A stretch of DNA of 5,674 nucleotides from an uncultured Coriobacteriaceae bacterium (GTDB taxonomy: Bacteria > Actinomycetota > Coriobacteriia > Coriobacteriales > Eggerthellaceae), in the NCBI GenBank assembly GCA_902796815.1, contig CADBQL010000206.1, forward strand, positions 1 through 5,674, in the 5' to 3' direction. Position 1 is the stretch's first letter, and every line of letters starts with the position of its first letter. Below the pieces are notes generated by a model, which did no database searches, had not been told where the DNA came from, and worked only from the letters and a program-made list of their open reading frames with translations. Positions 1 through 4,241 of the stretch are shown in pieces. Both the position numbers and the translations under genes were made by a program.

Positions 1-965
1 GGCAACAAGGGAAAATATGCGTCGAAGAAATCCTCTTCATCCACGACGAAACCTTGCCCGAGCGTCTCAGCCGCATATCGGTAAAAGCGCTCGCGAAGCG
101 CCGATGCCGCTTGCTCTTCGACCGAAGCGCCCAGAGGCGCCTCGGAATACAGCCTGGCGTAGTAGTAGCTCTGCGCCCGATTGAGCGCCACGCCGAACGA
201 CCAGGTATCGGCCGATTCGTACAACGGGTTTTCATAGCCCGAAAGGCCCGCCAATCTCGCAGCGCGTTCGTACATGCAGTAGCCGGGATTGTCTCCGCAG
301 TCGCGCATAAACGCACGCTCCTTGCATTGCTGCGCTTCCTGGGCTGCTTCCTCTGCACGCTTTGCCTCATCGCTTATCTCATCTGCGTTTTCTTCCGTCT
401 CTTCCACCACATCATCAGATTTTTCGGCTTTTTCTGCCCGAAGCGGTTCGCCCGCGTCGGGCACGAGAATGGCAGCCCCCAGGTAATTCGCACCCATCGA
501 TGACGTATTGTTGGCCGCTGCGACGCTCGCCGCGCACGCCGCTGCAAAATACGGAAGCGCCTCTTGAAGCTTCCCGAGCGCGCGTATCGCACGGTCCGAA
601 AACGTGTTCCGCGCCTCGATGAGCTTTTTGCCCGCTTCAATCAGCGGCTCCGAAGCTTCTGCAGTGACAGGCGTACAAAGGGCGACGATCCCCAACCCGG
701 TGACCGTCAACCCCGTGAGCGTAAGCGACAGTACGATTGCATCGCAGAAACGCGCGACGAGCATGTACTCCGCCACCTGGTTTTGCGCGGACAACGCTGC
801 GGCGTCGGCTACATCCTGCACCTCGGCAGACGTCGACTGAATGCGATACACCTGCGCCGCGGTAAATACCAGAGACAACGTTATGAGCATCGAGAGCGCC
901 ATGCTCGTCGTCGTAAAGCCAGCCTCATCCCGAAACAAATCCCCTACGCGGTTTGGCTTTCTCAT
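1..965 (-). CDS. TadG-like membrane-anchored Tad protein (partial, 3' end outside window)
   Basis: An open frame of 321 codons starts at ATG 965 and runs off the left edge without a stop. Its start overlaps the tadE stop as ATGA, and no clear Shine-Dalgarno precedes it, so it should depend on translational coupling. The N-terminus (RDEAGFTTTSMALSMLITLS, then VADAAALSAQNQVAEY) has the pattern of the TadE/TadG-like N-terminal anchor: a Gly-aromatic site, a membrane helix (about 21-40), then the D-x-A-D-A-A-A-L-type segment. A second hydrophobic stretch is at about 78-101. Residues about 177-218 are a highly charged, Glu/Ala-rich probable helix. Cysteines occur at 74, 97, 144, 214, 223 and 230. 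The Gly16 site lacks a Glu at +5, so cleavage like Flp is not expected. Position after tadE and the N-terminus support a TadG-like role in pilus assembly or surface display. The lineage-specific C-terminal part I do not recognise. Confidence 0.8.
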   Translation of the reverse strand, partial: MRKPNRVGDLFRDEAGFTTTSMALSMLITLSLVFTAAQVYRIQSTSAEVQDVADAAALSAQNQVAEYMLVARFCDAIVLSLTLTGLTVTGLGIVALCTPVTAEASEPLIEAGKKLIEARNTFSDRAIRALGKLQEALPYFAAACAASVAAANNTSSMGANYLGAAILVPDAGEPLRAEKAEKSDDVVEETEENADEISDEAKRAEEAAQEAQQCKERAFMRDCGDNPGYCMYERAARLAGLSGYENPLYESADTWSFGVALNRAQSYYYARLYSEAPLGASVEEQAASALRERFYRYAAETLGQGFVVDEEDFFDAYFPLL

Positions 966-1462
966 TCCAACCATCCACCAATCCATCCTGACGGATTCAT
1001 ACCCAGCTGCGAAGCGCCTGCCCAGGACGGCTGAGTTGGCAGCGTAACGCTTTCCTCGATGTGAATTGTTCCGTCTGCATCCGTCATTCCTGCGAGCTTG
1101 GCGCCAGCGTCGAAAAGCGGAAGCGGCCTGAACCTGTTGCCGATTCGAACCGTCACCGACTCGCTCGCTTCCGATCCGCTAAGCTGGATATCCCAGCTGC
1201 ATCCGCACTCGTGCACGTGAAAGCAGTCATGAGGCGGTACGGCAGCGAGGCGGTGGCGCACGAACGCTTCGCAGCTTCGCGACATGGAGCCAAACGAGTC
1301 GGTCCCTGTCGCCAAAAGCCGACACCCCTCCGCCGCGGCGTTTCCCATAACGATGCGGTCATACAGCACGATTCCGGGTTGGATCAGCAACAACAGCAGC
1401 AAAAACAGCACGGGTATGACCACCGCCGCCTCTACCGTCCCCTGACCCAAGTTGTCCTTCAT
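962..1462 (-). CDS. tadE: TadE-like minor pilin / pilus assembly protein
   Basis: Membrane-anchored pseudopilin of the TadE family, 166 residues, a normal length for TadE. The N-terminus has a prepilin-like site G6|QGTVE with Glu11 at +5, then a hydrophobic segment (AAVVIPVLFLLLLLLIQPGI, 12-31) and the typical continuation LYDRIVMGNAAAEGCRLLA. The rest (about 50-166) should be an exported soluble domain. It contains five cysteines (47, 64, 80, 86, 88), with HVHECGC as a compact cluster, which might form disulfides outside the cell. A perfect AGGAGG precedes the ATG. The TGA stop overlaps the next gene's ATG as ATGA, so TadE and the TadG-like protein are probably made together. It might be called TadF in other schemes, since TadE and TadF are similar and hard to separate without alignment. 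Confidence 0.9.
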   Translation of the reverse strand: MKDNLGQGTVEAAVVIPVLFLLLLLLIQPGIVLYDRIVMGNAAAEGCRLLATGTDSFGSMSRSCEAFVRHRLAAVPPHDCFHVHECGCSWDIQLSGSEASESVTVRIGNRFRPLPLFDAGAKLAGMTDADGTIHIEESVTLPTQPSWAGASQLGMNPSGWIGGWLE

Positions 1463-1466
1463 CGAG

Positions 1467-1476
1467 CACCTCCTTC
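1467..1476 (-). promoter_or_regulatory. Strong ribosome binding site of tadE
   Basis: The minus strand reads GAAGGAGGTG, with AGGAGG at 1474-1469 and 6 nt to the tadE ATG at 1462. It is among the best Shine-Dalgarno matches in the window. It fixes the start and shows that tadE is initiated independently after the structured repeat gap. Confidence 0.82.
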
Positions 1477-1502
1477 ATATATGCGCAGTTCAACACCCTT
1501 AT

Positions 1503-1668
1503 GGGACAGAGGTCTTGCGGGACAGGATCGGTCCCCTATCCCAGACCCGGGACAGGAGCCAGACCCCTGCTCCGCAAGGCCCCCTCCCACAACCAGAGCG
1601 CTCGGTCAACTCCACCACGAAGCGGACCAGCAAACCCTGCCGCGGGACGAGGATTTGACCCCTGCCCC
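1503..1668. repeat. Cluster of GGGACAG-type short repeats in the gap between the two TadE-like genes
   Basis: The 236-nt space between the short TadE-like stop and the tadE start (1698-1463) holds no convincing gene but several copies of one degenerate motif. GGGACAG occurs on the plus strand at 1503, 1519 and 1549. Two 25-bp imperfect direct repeats (1549-1573 and 1644-1668) share GGGAC at one end and ACCCCTGC plus a CC end at the other. Several units are themselves quasi-palindromic, for example GGAGC at 1555-1559 pairs with GCTCC at 1569-1573. This looks like a REP-type or miniature repeat cluster. I recall GGGACAG/CTGTCCC repeats as dispersed in other genomes but cannot count copies from one window. 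Confidence 0.55.
1510..1548 (-). promoter_or_regulatory. Strong RNA hairpin within the repeat cluster, upstream of tadE
   Basis: On the minus strand GGGTCT (1548-1543) pairs with AGACCT (1515-1510), and GGGATAGG (1542-1535) pairs with CCTGTCCC (1526-1519). The loop is 8 nt and a 3-nt bulge (GCA, 1518-1516) separates the two helices, giving 14 bp in all. The only two non-Watson-Crick pairs are G-U on this strand, and would be A-C mismatches on the other, so the fold favours the sense transcript. No U-tract follows, so this is not a standard terminator. It lies 34 nt before the tadE ribosome site and may block 3' exonuclease decay or partly attenuate transcription. Confidence 0.45.
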
Positions 1669-1698
1669 ATGCGGAAATCACCCTCCTGTGCGCTCCTG

Positions 1699-1983
1699 TC
1701 AGTACAGGAAAATGTCGGTCACGGCAACGAGCGCCACGGTTTGGATGTGATGCGAGGCAACTGCGAGCGCGTGCTCGACGAAAATCCCGCCGCCAAAAGC
1801 GCGCCACATGATTCCGAGAGCGATGGTCAACGACAGGAAACCCGCCATCACAACCGCGAACTCGACGGTCGATTGCCCACAAACGCAACGCGTTTTAGCA
1901 GGCGAAACGTCCTGCCACGCGGGCGATACCGACCTGCCTGCAGTTTCTAGAGCCCGTTGATTCCTTCCGCAATGGCGTTCCAT
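1699..1983 (-). CDS. Short TadE-like pseudopilin overlapping flp
   Basis: A 94-residue protein with a prepilin-like site G36|QSTVEF (Glu41 at +5) followed by a hydrophobic helix (about 42-62) and a short tail ending HHIQTVALVAVTDIFLY. It is probably cut by the same peptidase as Flp and acts as a minor pilin or TadE-type assembly factor in the membrane. There is no ATG, GTG or TTG in frame between the flp stop and the GQSTVEF motif, so the gene must start inside flp. The nearest in-frame ATG is 1983, giving a 37-nt overlap with flp in another frame, and it has AGGA 4 nt upstream. The frame stays open further upstream across all of flp, so a longer form starting at ATG 2217 is possible. At 58 residues after cleavage it is much shorter than ordinary TadE proteins. 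I believe similar short proteins with the same C-terminus accompany Flp in Coriobacteriia, but cannot check that here. Confidence 0.8.
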   Translation of the reverse strand: MERHCGRNQRALETAGRSVSPAWQDVSPAKTRCVCGQSTVEFAVVMAGFLSLTIALGIMWRAFGGGIFVEHALAVASHHIQTVALVAVTDIFLY

Positions 1984-2180
1984 AGTTCCTGCAGTTTCGG
2001 GCGGAAGACCATAATCGCCAAAATGGCAATGACGACTAGAACTCCGACGAGAATGGCGTACTCCGTAGTGCCTTGCCCTTTCGTTGACCTCACCAGCTCG
2101 TGCGTACGCGTCGTCGCCCACGCATACGCCCTCCTCGATCTGCAAACCGCAGAATCGACGGCAGCTTTTACCTTGCCCAT
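1947..2180 (-). CDS. flp: Flp-type major pilin (class IVb prepilin)
   Basis: Small structural subunit of the Flp pilus. The 77-residue precursor carries the diagnostic processing site G35|QGTTEY, with Glu40 at +5 and Tyr41 at +6 as in Flp prepilins. It is followed by a hydrophobic helix (AILVGVLVVIAILAIMVF, 42-59) and the short tail RPKLQELWNAIAEGINGL. The mature product would be 42 residues, within the usual Flp size range. The leader is long for this family (35 residues) and basic. The start was chosen by the AGGTGA site 5 nt before ATG 2180; GTG 2189 is the alternative. The gene has its own upstream gap containing a stem-loop, while its 3' end overlaps the next gene, suggesting separate control of pilin level. 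The cutting enzyme (TadV/CpaA-type peptidase) is not in the window. Because this is the only canonical GxxxxEY protein with a short tail here, I take it as the major pilin. Confidence 0.93.
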   Translation of the reverse strand: MGKVKAAVDSAVCRSRRAYAWATTRTHELVRSTKGQGTTEYAILVGVLVVIAILAIMVFRPKLQELWNAIAEGINGL

Positions 2181-2185
2181 GCCTA

Positions 2186-2191
2186 TCACCT
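2186..2191 (-). promoter_or_regulatory. Ribosome binding site that decides the flp start
   Basis: AGGTGA (2191-2186, within AAAGGTGAT) lies 5 nt upstream of the ATG at 2180. A GTG at 2189 is in frame and would add three residues, but it overlaps this site, and its only purine tract (GAAGGGAAAG) is a poorer match. This supports the ATG as the pilin start. Confidence 0.6.
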
Positions 2192-2245
2192 TTCCCTTCT
2201 TCGTATCTCAAGCGCATGAGCGCTCCTTCCCTTACCTTCGTTACG

Positions 2246-2274
2246 ATGAGTTTCGCCCCTGGGGCATGACTCAT
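2246..2274 (-). promoter_or_regulatory. Nested RNA stem-loop in the tadC-flp gap
   Basis: On the minus strand, ATGAGT (2274-2269) pairs exactly with ACTCAT (2251-2246). Inside, GCCCC (2265-2261) and GGGGC (2259-2255) form a second inverted pair around one base, which in RNA gives about 4 bp with a CAG loop. The 3-by-3 internal loop between the stems can be narrowed by a U-G pair. The element starts 18 nt after the tadC stop and ends about 65 nt before the flp ATG. No U-run follows it, so it is not a standard intrinsic terminator. It may act as a 5' stabilising or processing structure for the pilin message. The inverted repeats are seen directly. The role is inference. Confidence 0.45.
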
Positions 2275-2292
2275 TCGAGAAGCGCGGCCGGC

Positions 2293-3267
2293 TCAGCTGA
2301 AGCCACCGGCTAATTCGAGCAGAATCGGGCCCATCACCAGCAAGAGCATTGCCGGCAAGATGAGCGTTCCGGTAGGCAGCATCATTTTTATGGGTGCTTT
2401 TGCAACTCTCTCTTCGAGCGCCGTGCGAAACTCCGCTCGTGATTGCGACGCCGCATCCTCGAGCGTTTCTGTGAGCGGCGACCCAAAACGAAGGCTGCGA
2501 ACGATGCCATCGATAACGTGGGTTAGCTGCCTGCATTCGTAGGATGCCGCCAGCTCTCGAAGCGCCTCTTCCCTCGTGACAAGGCCAATAGACCAGCTTC
2601 TATGCGCTTTTGCACACGAACGCGCAAAAGCATTGTCAAAATGGGAGCCGTACAGTCCGAAGCTTCGATCGAACGTGAGGCCGCTTCGCAACCCAAGAGC
2701 TACCACCTCGAGCATTTCCGAAAGATACCTTCGCGCGCAAAGGGATCGCTCGCGGCACGCCGCACGAACGCCACGTTTCGGCATTCCTCCCCCGACAAAC
2801 GCCCCCACCAGCCCCAAAATCACGGCCATCTCGACAGATATCAACATACCGATGAAAGCTCCAGCGAGCGCGCCTGCTGCGCCTAAACGAAACCCAGCCT
2901 CGCAAAAACCTGCTGAGCTGACTTCTTTCGAGCACCCAGAGAAGCTCGCATGACTCGCATACCACACTCCAGCCCTCGACGACGCCGCTCGCCCCATCCG
3001 AACCGCCGGGGAAAGAGCAGGGGTCGCCTTGCTATACAATCTCCTGGTCAGCGATGCGGCATATCGAACGGCAGAACCACCCAAGCCACCCATGGCACCC
3101 AGCCCCATCAGCGCTCCTGGCTCGCCCTTAGTCGCTCGCGAGCCGTATGCCGCACGCCTCCTTCGCGAGCGTTGCGTTCGGCGCTCGTACAAAAGTGCAG
3201 CGCATAACGCACAAAGCCCACCGCATGCGCACCCGACAATACCAAGAGCAAAGACCAGCGTATTCAT
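2293..3267 (-). CDS. tadC: TadC, second inner-membrane platform protein of the Tad pilus
   Basis: Second GspF-like (T2SSF) platform protein of the Tad system, expected to pair with TadB and contact the TadA ATPase. The protein has 324 residues. A Cys-rich N-terminal membrane segment (about 4-27) is followed by a long, basic, glycine- and alanine-rich cytoplasmic linker (about 28-125), two membrane segments (about 126-160), the F domain (about 180-300, beginning YLSEMLEVVALGLRSG and including SPLTETLEDAASQSR), and a C-terminal membrane segment (about 298-320). The linker between the first two hydrophobic regions is less conserved-looking than the rest. The ATG shares bases with the tadB stop (ATGA), and only a weak GGTGTG precedes it, which implies coupled translation. 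After its stop there is a 112-nt gap before flp. The family call is firm. The TadB/TadC distinction rests mainly on order. Confidence 0.93.
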   Translation of the reverse strand: MNTLVFALGIVGCACGGLCALCAALLYERRTQRSRRRRAAYGSRATKGEPGALMGLGAMGGLGGSAVRYAASLTRRLYSKATPALSPAVRMGRAASSRAGVWYASHASFSGCSKEVSSAGFCEAGFRLGAAGALAGAFIGMLISVEMAVILGLVGAFVGGGMPKRGVRAACRERSLCARRYLSEMLEVVALGLRSGLTFDRSFGLYGSHFDNAFARSCAKAHRSWSIGLVTREEALRELAASYECRQLTHVIDGIVRSLRFGSPLTETLEDAASQSRAEFRTALEERVAKAPIKMMLPTGTLILPAMLLLVMGPILLELAGGFS

Positions 3268-4241
3268 GACACACCGTCCACTGCGAGGGCACGACGCACG
3301 AGAATAATGCCCGCCACCTGCATGACAATAGCGAGCGTAAGCAAGCCAATCCCCAAAGGGCTTGCAAAGAACGGCGAGAGGAAATCGGGGCTCGCCAGCG
3401 AAAAGGCCGCGACGAGCAAAAACGGCATGATCGCAACCACGCGTGCAGAAAGCTTCGCCTGCGCCGTCTGTACGCGAAGCGAACGGCGCAGCGCCAGCTC
3501 ACCTTTGACCGTATCGGCCGCCGCATCAAGCACCTGGCGCATCGCACCCCCGCTCTGATGCTGCACATCGAGCGCCACGGCAACGAACGCGAGCTCCGAC
3601 GCATGAGCGCCATCGCGCAATTCTGACAGAGCCGCTTGGGCGCTTCCGCCCATTTCCAGCACATGTGCGCTTCGCGAGAACGTTGCAGCAAGTGGACCTT
3701 GGGTCTCTTTTGCCACCTGCTGAAACGTTTGGAGCAAGGTAAAACCCGACCCAAAGCAAACAGACATCGATTCCAGAGCGGCAGGCACCGCATCGCGCAC
3801 GGCTTCTTGGCGTTTGTCCGCATGGTTCCCAATCAGCACGGTCAGCAATGCTATTCCGCAAGCGGGAACAGCCAACGCTCCCACGACGCTACCTGCCACC
3901 ATTCCGGTGACCAGCGCGAGCGTTATCAGCGCGACAGCGACTACCGATGCGATCGCCTCACCCGTAGTCGGGCATCCACGCTCCTCGAGCACAACCGCAA
4001 GTTCCCCCGCACGCCTCTTGACGATGTCCAGGCGCATAAGATACCTAACGAGCGGGTCCGCGAAACTATAACCGTTCCGGAGGCGCCAAAGCACAAACGT
4101 CCGAGCGTTCGGCTCGTCTCCTTGCGCGACAATCGACGCCGAGCGCTTCCGCATCGACAAGGCTGTCGCAAGGGCGAGGGCAAACAAGCAAGCAAAGCTG
4201 GAAAGTACCGCTAATCCACCAATGAGCAAGCGCGTTTCCAT
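3264..4241 (-). CDS. tadB: TadB, inner-membrane platform protein of the Tad pilus
   Basis: Integral membrane protein with a type II secretion F (T2SSF/GspF) domain. It forms, with TadC, the platform on which the ATPase acts. The protein has 325 residues. It has an N-terminal membrane segment (about 5-28), a basic cytoplasmic stretch, two membrane segments (about 96-138), the T2SSF domain (about 153-280, beginning AVPAALESMSVCFGSG), and two C-terminal hydrophobic segments (about 266-284 and 294-316). This layout matches TadB, whose F domain sits late in the chain. The start ATG lies inside the 3' end of tadA, 31 nt before tadA stops, and is preceded by a perfect AGGAGG with a 7-nt spacer. The stop TGA overlaps the tadC ATG as ATGA, so translation of the two platform proteins is probably coupled at near-equal levels. 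TadB rather than TadC is called from gene order and the F-domain position. Confidence 0.94.
   Translation of the reverse strand: METRLLIGGLAVLSSFACLFALALATALSMRKRSASIVAQGDEPNARTFVLWRLRNGYSFADPLVRYLMRLDIVKRRAGELAVVLEERGCPTTGEAIASVVAVALITLALVTGMVAGSVVGALAVPACGIALLTVLIGNHADKRQEAVRDAVPAALESMSVCFGSGFTLLQTFQQVAKETQGPLAATFSRSAHVLEMGGSAQAALSELRDGAHASELAFVAVALDVQHQSGGAMRQVLDAAADTVKGELALRRSLRVQTAQAKLSARVVAIMPFLLVAAFSLASPDFLSPFFASPLGIGLLTLAIVMQVAGIILVRRALAVDGVS

Noticed and set aside
374..640. Minus-strand 88-residue frame at 640-374
   Set aside because: Lies wholly inside the TadG-like coding sequence in another frame, Arg-rich, no ribosome site.
1478..1500. TATATG and TTGAAC as a promoter just before tadE
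   Set aside because: The two boxes are only about 8 nt apart, not the usual 16-18, and TATATG adjoins the Shine-Dalgarno sequence.
1539..1670. 44-codon minus-strand frame starting ATG 1670 in the repeat gap
   Set aside because: AGGAGG is about 11 nt upstream, too far to be convincing, and the Gly/Arg/Pro-rich product simply reads the repeats.
1061..1750. Long plus-strand open frame of 229 residues
   Set aside because: It runs antisense through tadE, the repeat gap and the end of the short TadE-like gene, has a low-complexity Gln/Arg/Pro-rich product with no recognisable domain, and is explained as a shadow of GC-rich coding on the other strand.
1499..1888. Minus-strand frame of 129 residues, and its GTG-started C-terminal part in the repeat gap (from about 1678)
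   Set aside because: Most of it overlaps the short TadE-like gene in another frame; the gap part encodes the repeat sequence itself, and AGGAGG abuts the GTG with no proper spacing.
2181..2245. Possible promoter for flp (TTGAGA about 17 nt before TGATAG)
   Set aside because: The -10 match is poor and the element would overlap the flp ribosome site, leaving no room for a 5' leader.
2287..2310. GCCGG / CCGGC inverted repeat across the tadC stop as a possible terminator
   Set aside because: Only 5 bp of outer stem with a long, partly pairing centre, no U-tract, and the operon continues into flp.
3636..4214. Plus-strand open frame of 192 residues opposite tadB
   Set aside because: No domain, His/Arg-rich shadow composition, antisense to a confidently assigned gene.
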